64,000 nt of DNA from Actinoplanes sp. L3-i22 (lineage in GTDB: Bacteria; Actinomycetota; Actinomycetes; Mycobacteriales; Micromonosporaceae), in assembly GCF_019704555.1 (NCBI RefSeq), contig NZ_AP024745.1:2922501-2986500 (forward strand), given 5' to 3'. Below are positions 25,959-34,426 of this stretch, piece by piece. A model generated the notes under the pieces. The model ran no database searches. It saw only the letters and a list, made by a program, of their open reading frames with translations, and was not told where the DNA came from. The first letter of the stretch is position 1. Each line of letters starts with the position of its first letter. The translations under genes and the position numbers were made by a program.

Positions 25959-25964
25959 TAAAGT
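25959..25964 (+). promoter_or_regulatory. -10 box for a likely leaderless LLM oxidoreductase transcript
   Basis: TAAAGT lies 6 nt before the ATG at 25971, and no ribosome site is present. This spacing places transcription start at the A of the ATG, the arrangement of actinobacterial leaderless mRNAs. Confidence 0.5.
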
Positions 25965-25970
25965 GCGGGC

Positions 25971-26972
25971 ATGCTGCGCAAGCTCGGGTTTCTCACCATC
26001 GGCCTGTTCGACGAGGCGGATCCGCGCCGCGGCCACGAGTCCACGCTCGAGATCATCGAGCTGGGCGAGCGCCTCGGCTTCGACAGCGCCTGGCTGCGCC
26101 ACCGGCACCTGCAGTTCGGCATCTCCTCGCCGGTCGCCGTGCTCGCCGCCGCGTCCCAGCGCACCAGCCGCATCGAGCTCGGCACCGCGGTCATCCCGCT
26201 CGGCTGGGAGAACCCGCTGCGCCTCGCCGAGGACCTGGCCACCGTCGACCTGCTCACCGGCGGCCGGCTCAACCCCGGCCTCAGCGTCGGCCCGCCGATG
26301 AACTACGACCGCGTCAAAGACGCGCTTTATCCCGACACCGGCGATGCGGAAGACTTCAGCTACGCCCGGGTCGAGAGATTCCTTGCTTGTGTACGGGGTG
26401 AGCCCGTCACCGACTTCGAGGGCACCGTCGGCTTCGAGCAGTTCTCCCCACGGGTCCAGCCGCACGCGCCCGGTCTCGCCGAGCGGCTCTGGTACGGCGG
26501 CGGCTCCCTGCGATCCGCCCGGTGGGCCGGCGAGCACGGGATGAACTTCCTGACCAGCAGCGTCGTGAAAGCCGAGGAGTCGGAGGACTTCGCGGAGATC
26601 CAGCTGTCCCACATCCGCGCGTTCCGGGCCGCCCACCCGGACGGCGACCGGGCCCGGGTCTCGCAGGGCCTGGTGGTGATCCCGACCGACTCGGCCACGC
26701 CGGAGCAGCGGGCGAAGTACGCGGCCTACGCCGAGGCGCGCACCCCGCGGACGGCGACCCCGCAGGGCCCGGCCCGGATGATGTTCGCGCCGGACATCGT
26801 CGGCACCTCCGCGGAGATCACCGCCGTCCTCGAGGCCAACCCGGCCTACCGGGAGATCGACGAGGTGGCGTTCGCGCTGCCGTTCACCTTCGAGCACGAG
26901 GACTACGTGCAGATCCTCACCGACATGGCCGAGCACCTCGGCCCCGCGCTCGGCTGGAAACCCGCGTCATAA
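25971..26972 (+). CDS. LLM-class flavin-dependent oxidoreductase
   Basis: A 333-residue luciferase-like monooxygenase or F420-dependent enzyme with a TIM-barrel fold. Markers are the N-terminal LGFLTIGLFDE, the early strand GFDSAWLRHRHLQFG, the IELGTAVIPLGWENPLRLAEDLATVDLLTGGR region characteristic of LLM enzymes (in two parts) and LWYGGGSLRSARWAGEHGMNFL. The choice of FMN or F420 cannot be read from sequence alone. Transcription may be leaderless. It lies 8 bp upstream of the nucleotidyltransferase gene, but that gene seems to have its own -10 box. Confidence 0.9.
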   Translation: MLRKLGFLTIGLFDEADPRRGHESTLEIIELGERLGFDSAWLRHRHLQFGISSPVAVLAAASQRTSRIELGTAVIPLGWENPLRLAEDLATVDLLTGGRLNPGLSVGPPMNYDRVKDALYPDTGDAEDFSYARVERFLACVRGEPVTDFEGTVGFEQFSPRVQPHAPGLAERLWYGGGSLRSARWAGEHGMNFLTSSVVKAEESEDFAEIQLSHIRAFRAAHPDGDRARVSQGLVVIPTDSATPEQRAKYAAYAEARTPRTATPQGPARMMFAPDIVGTSAEITAVLEANPAYREIDEVAFALPFTFEHEDYVQILTDMAEHLGPALGWKPAS

Positions 26973-26973
26973 T
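26968..26973 (+). promoter_or_regulatory. -10 box before the CD-NTase-like gene
   Basis: CATAAT overlaps the stop of the LLM gene and ends 7 nt before the ATG at 26981. No ribosome site is seen, so a leaderless transcript from here is plausible. Confidence 0.45.
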
Positions 26974-26980
26974 TGGTGCC

Positions 26981-27703
26981 ATGACCACGACGCCCGGGCT
27001 GGCCGCCGACCCCGGCGCGTTCCTGGTGTCCTGGGCGGAGGACGAGCTGCGGGCGGCGATCGCGCCCCGGCTCGGCGCGCGGCCGATCGAGATCTTCGCC
27101 CAGGGGTCCCGGGTCAACGGCACCCAGCTGGCCCAGGGGAGCGACATCGACCTCGTCCTGATGCTGCACGCGCCGCCCGGCGAGTGGGAGGGGTTCCGCG
27201 ACGACGTGCTCGCCGCGCTCGGCGAGACCTGGGCCGTGCGGATGGGGCGCCGCTGCCTCAACGTGGACGAGCCGGACTCCCTGTTCGGCGAGATGGTCGA
27301 CATCCTGGTCGCGACGGAGTTCCACGGCGGCGTCTTCTTCCGGGACTCCTTCGGGCAGCCGATCGTCAACTTCCCCCGACAGCATCGGGTCAACGGGGAC
27401 GCGAAGGACCTGCGCACCGGCGGGCGGTTCAAAGAGGTCGTGCGGACCGCCAAGCGCCTGCGCAAAGGTGTCGTCGACGTGCCGTCCTACCTGCTCGAAT
27501 GCCTGCTCTGGAACGTGCCCGACGAGGTGTTCCGGTCGCCGGCGCCGTACCGGGACGCCCTCGGCTGGCTGCGGCGGTGCGACCCCGCGGTGTTCGCCGG
27601 GCTGTACTGCCAGAACGGCATCAACCGGATCTTCGGGCCGGGGCCGGATCAGTGGGATCCGATGGGGACTGGAAGAATCATCGACGTCCTCCACTCGATC
27701 TAG
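26981..27703 (+). CDS. CD-NTase-like nucleotidyltransferase
   Basis: A 240-residue protein of the DNA-polymerase-beta-like nucleotidyltransferase fold. The active site is visible: G42-S43 in IFAQGSRVNGT, D55 and D57 in GSDIDLVLML, and the third acid D107 in MVDILVA. After it come NFPRQHRVNGDAKDL, TGGRFKEVVRTAKRLRK and SYLLECLLWNVPDEVF, which resemble the C-terminal helical region of cGAS/DncV-like (CD-NTase) enzymes. Such enzymes make cyclic oligonucleotides in CBASS defence. At 240 residues it is shorter than usual CD-NTases (about 300-400). A one-helix membrane protein follows after 23 bp. Cyclase activity is inference; an MNT-type or tRNA-type transferase remains possible. Confidence 0.75.
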   Translation: MTTTPGLAADPGAFLVSWAEDELRAAIAPRLGARPIEIFAQGSRVNGTQLAQGSDIDLVLMLHAPPGEWEGFRDDVLAALGETWAVRMGRRCLNVDEPDSLFGEMVDILVATEFHGGVFFRDSFGQPIVNFPRQHRVNGDAKDLRTGGRFKEVVRTAKRLRKGVVDVPSYLLECLLWNVPDEVFRSPAPYRDALGWLRRCDPAVFAGLYCQNGINRIFGPGPDQWDPMGTGRIIDVLHSI

Positions 27704-27726
27704 TCCCGCCGGGCGGTAACCGCAGC

Positions 27727-28296
27727 ATGACCTGGACGGCCGCGCAGACGACGGCGGTGCTCGCGCCGGTCATCGCGATCCTCGGCGCCGCGCTCGTCGC
27801 CCTCCTCACCTACGGGCTGAACCGCCGGGTCGCGCGGCGGGAGCGGCGGGCACGGGCCTTCGGGGAGGCGCTCAGCGTGGTGGAGGACTACGCCGAGATG
27901 CCGTACCGGATCCGCCGCCGCACCGGCACGATCGAGGGCCGGCACCAGCTCACCGAGGAGGTGAGCCGGATCTACTCGCGGCTCGCCTTCCACCAGGCCC
28001 TCCTGGACATCGAGGCGCCGGCGGTGGCGGCGGCCTATCGGTTCCTGGCCAACGAGGCGAAGGCCGAGGTCGGGGAGCAGATGAAGGACGCCTGGCAGCG
28101 GCCGGTCCGGACCACGGACGCGGAGATGAACCTGGAACACCACTACGACCGGTCCCGGGTGGACCGGGCCCGCGACCACTGCGTGGCCGTCATGCGCGCG
28201 ACCCTCGGCCAGGCCATCCTCCCGGCCACCCCGAAACAGCCGAGGCTGACGTCCAGGGTGGACGATGCGGCCGGTCCGGAGGCTACCGCGGGTTAG
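27727..28296 (+). CDS. Single-pass membrane protein paired with the CD-NTase-like gene
   Basis: A 189-residue protein with one N-terminal transmembrane helix (about 9-30, TAVLAPVIAILGAALVALLT), a basic stop-transfer (NRRVARRERRAR) and a cytosolic alpha-helical domain to about residue 165. No family was recognised. It lies 23 bp after the nucleotidyltransferase in the same direction, the place where CBASS effectors are encoded, so it is a candidate membrane effector. The segment RVDRARDH resembles a HEPN R-x6-H motif, but the rest of that fold is not evident. Its TAG stop forms part of the -10 box of the next gene. Confidence 0.7.
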   Translation: MTWTAAQTTAVLAPVIAILGAALVALLTYGLNRRVARRERRARAFGEALSVVEDYAEMPYRIRRRTGTIEGRHQLTEEVSRIYSRLAFHQALLDIEAPAVAAAYRFLANEAKAEVGEQMKDAWQRPVRTTDAEMNLEHHYDRSRVDRARDHCVAVMRATLGQAILPATPKQPRLTSRVDDAAGPEATAG

Positions 28297-28299
28297 GCT
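28294..28299 (+). promoter_or_regulatory. -10 box before the second XRE/DUF5753 gene
   Basis: TAGGCT overlaps the stop of the upstream gene and is followed by 6 nt and then the ATG at 28306. With no ribosome site present, this looks like a leaderless promoter. Confidence 0.5.
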
Positions 28300-28305
28300 T
28301 CCGGG

Positions 28306-29187
28306 ATGGCGGGCGAGCTGGGGCCGATCAGCGCCGGCCGCAAGCTGCGCTCGATCCTGCGCCAGGCCCGGGAGATCGCCGGCCTGACCCAGGCGGAGGT
28401 CGCCGAGCGGATGGAATGGTCGCTGTCCAAGGTCGCGCGGATCGAGAGCGGCGACGTCGGCATCGGCACCGCCGATCTGGTCGGGCTCTGCCGGGTTCTG
28501 CACCTGGGCTCGGCGGTCACCGGTGAATTGGTCAGCTATGCCGAGGCGATGCGGGTCAGGGGCTGGTGGCACGAGTTCCGGGCGGATCTGCCGCCCGCCT
28601 ACCAGCGGCTGATCGGACTCGAGATCGAGGCCGACCGGATCGCCGACTACGCGGCGTTCTTCGTTCCGGGGCTGCTGCAGACCACCGACTACACCGAGGC
28701 GCTGATGCGCTCGATCCTGGCGGACCCGCCGGACGACGTGATCCGGACCCGGGTGGCCATGCGCGTGCGTCGCCAGCAGGAGGTTCATGATCAGCCGAAC
28801 CCGCCGGACATGGTCGTGCTGCTCGACGAATCGGTCCTGTATCGGCGGGTGGGTGATCAGGTGGTGATGGCGGATCAGATCCGGCGGCTCATGGAGGCGG
28901 CGCGGCGTCCGCACATCACCATGCGGGTCCTCCCCTTCGAGTGCCCGGGCGCCCAGATGGAGAGCTTCTCGCTGGTCAGTAACCAGACGGCCGGATCCGC
29001 TGTGTACAGCGAGGTGAGCTACGGCGACGTGCTCTTCGAGGACGAGCGGCGGATCAGCAGCTTTCAGGAGCGCTTCGAGGCGAGTTGGAAGGTGGCGCTC
29101 GACCCGGATCGGACCGGTCAGCTGCTGCGCCGGGTGGCCGACGGCTACGAGCGGGGTGATCAGCCGCGGCCCTGGCTCTGGGACTGA
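28306..29187 (+). CDS. XRE-family regulator with DUF5753-like C-terminus (second copy)
   Basis: A 293-residue paralogue of the protein at 18841-19722, same length and layout. The helix-turn-helix is at about 12-65 (GLTQAEVAERMEWSLSKVARIESG). The DUF5753-like part has FFVPGLLQTTDYTEALM, HDQPNPPDMVVLLDESVLYR and ITMRVLPFECPG. It follows the CD-NTase-like pair by 9 bp and converges with the NACHT gene, overlapping its 3' end by 28 bp. It could regulate the neighbouring module; no DUF397 partner is seen. Confidence 0.88.
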   Translation: MAGELGPISAGRKLRSILRQAREIAGLTQAEVAERMEWSLSKVARIESGDVGIGTADLVGLCRVLHLGSAVTGELVSYAEAMRVRGWWHEFRADLPPAYQRLIGLEIEADRIADYAAFFVPGLLQTTDYTEALMRSILADPPDDVIRTRVAMRVRRQQEVHDQPNPPDMVVLLDESVLYRRVGDQVVMADQIRRLMEAARRPHITMRVLPFECPGAQMESFSLVSNQTAGSAVYSEVSYGDVLFEDERRISSFQERFEASWKVALDPDRTGQLLRRVADGYERGDQPRPWLWD

Positions 29188-31706
29188 TCCGGCAGCAGGT
29201 CGCGGATGCTGTTGAGGCCCTCGCTGTCCAGCGTGCCCTGCCAGAGGAGAACCTGCTTGTCCCACCACGCTTCCGGGTCGGCGCCGGGCGGCGCGAACTC
29301 GCTGATCTTGGGTTCGCCGCCGGCGACCAGGACGCCCAGGATGATCAGGTTGAGGGTGTAGGTGACGATCGCCGTGATCACGTCCGGCGGGGTGGGCTCG
29401 TAGCGCTGATAGCCGCCGAAGGCCCGGGTCCGTGCGGTGCTCAGCAGGGCCCGGATCGCGTCCAGCCCGGCCGCGCGCCGGTCCGGCGGTAGCTGCCCGG
29501 CCAGGCCGGTGACGAACTCCGGGATCGGGCGGCGCAGGGACAGCGGCTGGTAGGAGAGCATCGCGCGCAGCAGACTGTCGTCCGGCGGCTCGTGGAACGA
29601 CGGATCGGCCCGGTGGTCGGCCAGCCGCCGGGCGAACCCGTCGAGCAGGATCAGCGCCCGCTCGGCGATCAGGAACTCGCCGAACGTGGCGTGCAGGAAC
29701 TCGTACGTCCGCCGGGCATTTTCGGTGTGTTCGTCGACCCGCGCCACGTGCACGAAGAAGAACCCGGCCACGGTCTGGTGGGCGCGGCTCGCGGGGGACT
29801 CGAAGTCACGGACGTGCTCGGCGCGGCGGCCGAGGAACACTTCGAGGTCGCGTTCCAGGTCGGCCTCGGCGACGTACTGTCGCTTGCGGTTGAACATCCC
29901 GTAGGCCGCGATGCTCAGCCGCCAGCGCTGCTCACCGAGAAGCCGGGGCAGCTGCTCCGGGGCCGGCGGCCGGTCCGGCTTGTCGGCGACCTGCCGGTGG
30001 ATGAAGTTGTCCAGCAGCATCCGGTAGAGCGTGGCCGGGGAGAGCGTGGCCCCGGCGAGCCGCTCGGCCGACGGGTCGGCGTGGTAGATCGCGAGCAGCG
30101 TGAGCAGCAGCGGCTGCCGGGCCACGTCGCCGTGCCGCAGCACCTCGCGGACGGTGAGCTTGCGGAACCCGCCGGTCCGCGCGTTGGCCCGGTTCCACGC
30201 GACGACCCACTCGCGGACCTGGTCGTCGGCGAAGTCCTCCAGCTTGAGCACGAGGGAGCCGTCCGGCACCCGGGCCCGGTCGACCGCGACCGTCCGGGAG
30301 GTGACCACCACCGCGACCGGACGGCCCAGGGCCAGCTCCTCCTCCTGGAATCGGAGCGCCTCGGTCAGATAACCGGACTGGGTGGTGCCGGTCGCCTGGA
30401 TCAGCTCGTCCAGCCCGTCCAGGATCACCACCCGGATCAGGTCCGCGCTCTCGTCGGCGACCCGGCCCCACGCCACCGGCTCCTTCAGGACGGTCTGCAG
30501 CGCGGTCTCGATCTGGGCGGGCAGCCGGTCGTCGGCGTTGACCCGGCGCAGCTGGACCGGCACGACGGTGTACTTCTCACTCGGCAGCCGGGTCGCCAGG
30601 ATCTCGGTGAGCAGCGACTTCCCGGCACCCGGATGACCGAGCACGACGAGTGGCCGCCGGGCCGCGTCCGGGTGGGCCAGGTAGGCGGCGAGGAACCGGT
30701 CCAGTCCGGCGTTGATCGGCCGGCGGCTCCACCACTCCTCCTGGGACAGCGCGGCGCCCGCCGAGGCGATCGCACTGCGGAACCTCGGGGTGACGAATCC
30801 GTCCGCGACGGTCGGGAAGCTCAGCCCGGCCGGCCGGGCCGACGAGCGCAGCAGCGGCTGGTCCAGGACCGCCGCCGCGGCCCGGGCGAGCTTGCCGCGG
30901 ACGGTGGCGCGGGCCGGCCGCTCCGGGGAGCCGCCGGCGGCCAGCAGGTCGTGCAGCTGGCCCATCGCCTCCGAGGTCCGCTCGAGCACCTCGGCCAGGC
31001 GCGCGTTGACCACCCGCAGCTCCGCCCGGGTGGCGGCGTGCTCGCCGAGCGACGCCCACACGAAGAACTCCGGCACGTCGGCGCCGAGCCGCAGGTAGGC
31101 ATCCCGGTAGCGGGTCCGCCACCGGACCGTGGTCCGGGCGACCAGATCGGCGGAGTCCACGCCGAGCCGGCTCCAGGCCCGCAAGCCCTCGAAGAACGCG
31201 ACCGCGGAGACGGCCAGCTCGGCGATCCGGGGGGTCAGCCGGGCCGACAGGTTCTCCTCGAAGCCCAGCGCCGGGGACGGCAGCGGAATGTCCACTCCGG
31301 CCAGCCGGTCGACCCAGGCGGCCTGCGTCACGATCTCGCCGGGGGCGCTCGCGAGCTGGACCTTCTCCCGGTCGCTGACCTGCAGCGAGTCGTACGCCGG
31401 GCCGATCACCTCACGCAACGCGTCGAACAGGCCGGCCAGCGCGATCGTGGTGTGCGCGGCGGTGATCAGGTCGTGCCGGCTCTGGCCGGAGGTGCCGCGC
31501 AGCCGCTCCAGTGCCGGCCCGACCAGGTCGCGGAGCAGTCGCCCGGCCTCCTGTTTGGCGTCGATCCAGCCGAGTGCGGGCGGGTAGACGATCGCGCCGA
31601 GCAGGAGACCGGCGCCGGCGACCCGGTCCAGCGTGTCGAGGGCGGGTGAGTGGGCGCCGAGCAGCATGAGCGCGCCGTCATAACTGAGCGGTGATGCCTT
31701 GGCCAC
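29160..31706 (-). CDS. NACHT-domain NTPase, first paralogue
   Basis: An 848-residue STAND NTPase. An N-terminal helical domain of about 110 residues (LSYDGALMLLGAHSPALDTL) resembles actinobacterial NACHT N-terminal helical domains; I would guess NNH7 but could not check. Walker A is GHPGAGKSLL (about 350-358), Walker B VVILDGLDELIQ (about 424-434) and the sensor VVVTSRTVAVDRAR. The winged-helix region holds EFLHATFGEFLIAERAL. Bacterial NACHT proteins are known antiphage sensors. GTG at 31706 lies 10 bp after the PfkB stop. A TAGTTT box 6 nt upstream suggests a leaderless start; no ribosome site is visible. Confidence 0.9.
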   Translation of the reverse strand: MAKASPLSYDGALMLLGAHSPALDTLDRVAGAGLLLGAIVYPPALGWIDAKQEAGRLLRDLVGPALERLRGTSGQSRHDLITAAHTTIALAGLFDALREVIGPAYDSLQVSDREKVQLASAPGEIVTQAAWVDRLAGVDIPLPSPALGFEENLSARLTPRIAELAVSAVAFFEGLRAWSRLGVDSADLVARTTVRWRTRYRDAYLRLGADVPEFFVWASLGEHAATRAELRVVNARLAEVLERTSEAMGQLHDLLAAGGSPERPARATVRGKLARAAAAVLDQPLLRSSARPAGLSFPTVADGFVTPRFRSAIASAGAALSQEEWWSRRPINAGLDRFLAAYLAHPDAARRPLVVLGHPGAGKSLLTEILATRLPSEKYTVVPVQLRRVNADDRLPAQIETALQTVLKEPVAWGRVADESADLIRVVILDGLDELIQATGTTQSGYLTEALRFQEEELALGRPVAVVVTSRTVAVDRARVPDGSLVLKLEDFADDQVREWVVAWNRANARTGGFRKLTVREVLRHGDVARQPLLLTLLAIYHADPSAERLAGATLSPATLYRMLLDNFIHRQVADKPDRPPAPEQLPRLLGEQRWRLSIAAYGMFNRKRQYVAEADLERDLEVFLGRRAEHVRDFESPASRAHQTVAGFFFVHVARVDEHTENARRTYEFLHATFGEFLIAERALILLDGFARRLADHRADPSFHEPPDDSLLRAMLSYQPLSLRRPIPEFVTGLAGQLPPDRRAAGLDAIRALLSTARTRAFGGYQRYEPTPPDVITAIVTYTLNLIILGVLVAGGEPKISEFAPPGADPEAWWDKQVLLWQGTLDSEGLNSIRDLLPDQSQSQGRG

Positions 31707-31715
31707 GTTCCGAAA

Positions 31716-32558
31716 CTACGACATCCACGCCCGGGTGCCGAAGGACGTGCAGGAGCGGGTTGCCGGCGCGGCGGCCTCGTCGAGGGCTTCGGCGAACGTG
31801 GTGTCGGTCAGGGGCCAGCGGTGGGCGACCGCGACCGTCAGGGCGCCGTGCAGCACGTCGCCCGCGCCGAGCGTGTCGACGACGGTTGCTTGCGGGACCG
31901 GCTGGGCGACCAGGTCCGTTCCGGTCCAGCGCAGGATCGGCTCCGGGCCCCGGCTGATCGCGATCCAGCGGACGCCGTGCGCGGCCAGGAACGCCGGCAC
32001 GTCGGTGACGCCCGGCGGGTGGAAGTCGGCCGAGCAGACGACCACGTCGAGCAGCGGCAACAGGTCCGGGGTGACGGCTTTCCAGCTGCCGGCGTCCAGC
32101 AGCGTGGGGATCCCCAGCCGGCGGGCCTCGGTGAGGACCGCGCGGGCCAGCGCCGGGTAGTGGCCGTCCACCTGCACGGCCCGCGCGCCCCGCAGGAAGC
32201 CGAGATCCGGAACGGCCGGCGCCCGGGCGGCGCCATTGGTGGAGACGACCGCGCGGTGGCCGGCGCTGACCACGATGCTGGAGACCGGCGGCGCGCCCTC
32301 GTCGGTCGCGGCCAGGTCGATCAGGTCGACGCCGCGGGCGGCCAGGTCGGCGCGGATGCCGGCGGCCAGCGGGTGCCGGCCGACCGCGGTCAGCAGGGTC
32401 GCCGGCTCGCCGAGGTACGCGGCGGTGACCGCGGCGTTGGTGGCCGGCCCGCCCGCCGCGACGGTCTGGGCGAGCGCGGTCACCTTCTCGTCGGCGGCCG
32501 GGTACGCCGTGACCAGCTGGACGATGTCCAGTGTGCACAGACCCGCGAAGACGATCAT
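31716..32558 (-). CDS. PfkB family carbohydrate kinase
   Basis: A 280-residue ribokinase-like sugar or nucleoside kinase. The N-terminal substrate-binding region is GLCTLDIVQLV and GGPATNAAVTAAYLG (first PfkB signature). The catalytic C-terminal signature is VVDTLGAGDVLHGAL, where the aspartate of GAGD is the base. The ATG at 32558 overlaps the TGA of the TetR gene as ATGA, and the NACHT gene begins 10 bp downstream. The substrate is not evident; ribose, adenosine or a sugar acid are options. Confidence 0.9.
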   Translation of the reverse strand: MIVFAGLCTLDIVQLVTAYPAADEKVTALAQTVAAGGPATNAAVTAAYLGEPATLLTAVGRHPLAAGIRADLAARGVDLIDLAATDEGAPPVSSIVVSAGHRAVVSTNGAARAPAVPDLGFLRGARAVQVDGHYPALARAVLTEARRLGIPTLLDAGSWKAVTPDLLPLLDVVVCSADFHPPGVTDVPAFLAAHGVRWIAISRGPEPILRWTGTDLVAQPVPQATVVDTLGAGDVLHGALTVAVAHRWPLTDTTFAEALDEAAAPATRSCTSFGTRAWMS

Positions 32559-33172
32559 GCGGCGAGCCGGGCGGCCAGCCCGTCGACGAACGTGACCAGG
32601 GCGAACTCGAAGCTGTCCCGGTCCACCTGGTCGGCGTGCTCGCGGAGCCGGTGGGCGTCGCCGAGCGCCGGGTAGCGGTCCAGGTAGACCTGCACGTCGT
32701 CGACGAAGCCGCGCGAGAACGAGCCCATCGCCGCGCCGACGACCAGGTATTTCGTCGAGGCGCCGATCATCGTGGCGTCGCGCGGGGACCAGCCGGCCGC
32801 GACCAGGCCGCCGTGCACCGCGTCGGCGCGGCGCAGCGAGGCGTCGCGCTGGCCGGGGCCGCGGGCCAGGAACGGGACGATGTTCGGGTGCCCGGCGAGC
32901 GCCGCCCGGTACGACCGGGCCCAGCCGAGCAGCCCGGCCCGCCAGCCCTGGGCGAACGCGCCGACCTCCACCTGCTCCATGATCTCGCTGGCCACGTCGT
33001 CGAGCAGGTGTTCCTTGGTCGGGTAGTGGAAGTAGAGCGCGGGGGCGCTGACCGACAGCGCGGTCGCGAGTTTCCGCATGCTCAGCCCGTCCAGCCCGTC
33101 CCGGTCGATGATCTCCAGCGCGGCGGCCCGGATGCCGGCCTGGCTGAGCAGTGGAGTCGTCGGCCGCGGCAT
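32555..33172 (-). CDS. TetR family transcriptional regulator
   Basis: A 205-residue repressor. The N-terminal helix-turn-helix (about 12-58) reads LEIIDRDGLDGLSMRKLA then SVSAPALYFHYPTKEHLLDD. The C-terminal ligand domain (about 75-200) is typical of TetR_C. It is divergent from the acyl-CoA dehydrogenase operon across an 88-bp spacer with palindromes, so it probably controls both sides. Its stop overlaps the PfkB start by 4 bp, so kinase and NACHT genes may share its regulation. Confidence 0.9.
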   Translation of the reverse strand: MPRPTTPLLSQAGIRAAALEIIDRDGLDGLSMRKLATALSVSAPALYFHYPTKEHLLDDVASEIMEQVEVGAFAQGWRAGLLGWARSYRAALAGHPNIVPFLARGPGQRDASLRRADAVHGGLVAAGWSPRDATMIGASTKYLVVGAAMGSFSRGFVDDVQVYLDRYPALGDAHRLREHADQVDRDSFEFALVTFVDGLAARLAA

Positions 33173-33200
33173 GTGGTCAGCTCCCGAATATTGTGATGGC

Positions 33201-33219
33201 TAACGCTGTTAAGTTAACA
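33201..33219. promoter_or_regulatory. Overlapping palindromes, probable TetR operator
   Basis: TAACGCTGTTA (33201-33211) and TGTTAAGTTAACA (33207-33219) are two overlapping dyads. AACGCTG at 33202-33208 also recurs inverted as CAGCGTT at 33238-33244. They lie in the divergent promoter region of TetR and the acyl-CoA dehydrogenase. Confidence 0.6.
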
Positions 33220-33260
33220 TGGCCGGGGAAACCTGACAGCGTTCAATTTAGGAGCCGGCC

Positions 33261-34409
33261 GTGGACCTCACCCTCTCGGAGGAACAGGAACAGCTGCGTG
33301 ACCTGGCCCGCGACTGGGTGGAACGCGAGGTCGTGCCGCACGCCACCGAGTGGGACCGCGTCGAGCAGGTCGACACGAAGATCGTCGGGAAACTCGCCGA
33401 GCTGGGCTTTCTCGGTCTCGGAATCGCCGAGGAGTTCGGCGGCTCGGGTGGCGACTTCCTGGACTACGCGCTGGTCATGGAGGAGTTGGGCCGCGGGGAC
33501 ACGTCGGTGCGCGGCATCGTCTCGGTCACCCTGGGGCTGGTCGCCAAGACCATCCAGGCGTACGGGACGGCCGAGCAGAAGACCCGATGGCTGCCGCCCC
33601 TGTGTGCCGGGGAGACGCTGGGCTGCTTCGCGCTGACCGAGCCGGGCACCGGTTCGGACGCCGGCAACCTCACCACCCGCGCCGAGCGGGACGGGGACGA
33701 CTGGCTGATCAGCGGGGAGAAGATCTTCATCACGAACGGGACGTGGGCCGGCGTCGCGCTGGTCTTCGCCCGTACCGGAAAGCCTGGTCCTAAAGGTGTT
33801 TCCGCTTTTCTCGTGCCCACCGACAGCGCGGGTTTCGCCCGGCGGGAGATCAAGGGCAAGCTCGGTCTGCGCGGCCAGGCGACCGCGGAGCTGACCCTGG
33901 ACGCGGTCCGGGTGAGTCGGCAAAGCCTGCTCGGCCCCGAGGGCGACGGCTTCAAGATCGCGATGAAGGCGCTGGACAAGGGGCGGATCGCGGTCGCGTC
34001 CGGGTGCGTCGGGCTGGCCCGGGCGTGCCTGGAGGCATCGGTGGCCTACGCGGGGGAGCGCACCCAGTTCGCCAAGCCGATCGCGTCCTACCAGCTCGTG
34101 CAGGAGATGCTGGCCGAGATGGCGGTCGAGGCCGACGCCGCGCGCCTGCTCGTCTGGCGCGCCGCCGACCTGGTCGACCGCGGGCAGCCGTTCGGCACCG
34201 CCGCCTCGATGGCCAAGCTGTTCGCCAGCGAGGCCGCGGTGAAGGCGGCCAACCAGGCGATCCAGGTCTTCGGTGGGTACGGCTACGTCGACGAGTTCCC
34301 GGTCGGCAAGTTCATGCGCGACGCCCGCGTCCAGACGCTGTACGAGGGCACCAGCCAGATCCAGAAACTGCTCATCGGCCGTGCGCTGACCGGGATCAGC
34401 GCGTTCTGA
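33261..34409 (+). CDS. Acyl-CoA dehydrogenase (MCAD/SCAD-like)
   Basis: A 382-residue FAD enzyme that oxidises acyl-CoA to enoyl-CoA. Signatures are [18 protein letters not shown], the FAD-binding [28 protein letters not shown] and the C-terminal [18 protein letters not shown], which carries the catalytic-base glutamate found in medium- and short-chain enzymes. GTG at 33261 has AGGAG 6 nt upstream. First gene of an operon with an SDR and a second acyl-CoA dehydrogenase. Confidence 0.94.
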   Translation: MDLTLSEEQEQLRDLARDWVEREVVPHATEWDRVEQVDTKIVGKLAELGFLGLGIAEEFGGSGGDFLDYALVMEELGRGDTSVRGIVSVTLGLVAKTIQAYGTAEQKTRWLPPLCAGETLGCFALTEPGTGSDAGNLTTRAERDGDDWLISGEKIFITNGTWAGVALVFARTGKPGPKGVSAFLVPTDSAGFARREIKGKLGLRGQATAELTLDAVRVSRQSLLGPEGDGFKIAMKALDKGRIAVASGCVGLARACLEASVAYAGERTQFAKPIASYQLVQEMLAEMAVEADAARLLVWRAADLVDRGQPFGTAASMAKLFASEAAVKAANQAIQVFGGYGYVDEFPVGKFMRDARVQTLYEGTSQIQKLLIGRALTGISAF

Positions 34410-34426
34410 ACAAGGGAGTTCTCTGC

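Noticed and set aside
27727..28296. HEPN ribonuclease partner of an MNT antitoxin
   Set aside because: A possible R-x6-H motif is present, but the N-terminal membrane helix and lack of other HEPN features make this unlikely; kept only as an alternative.
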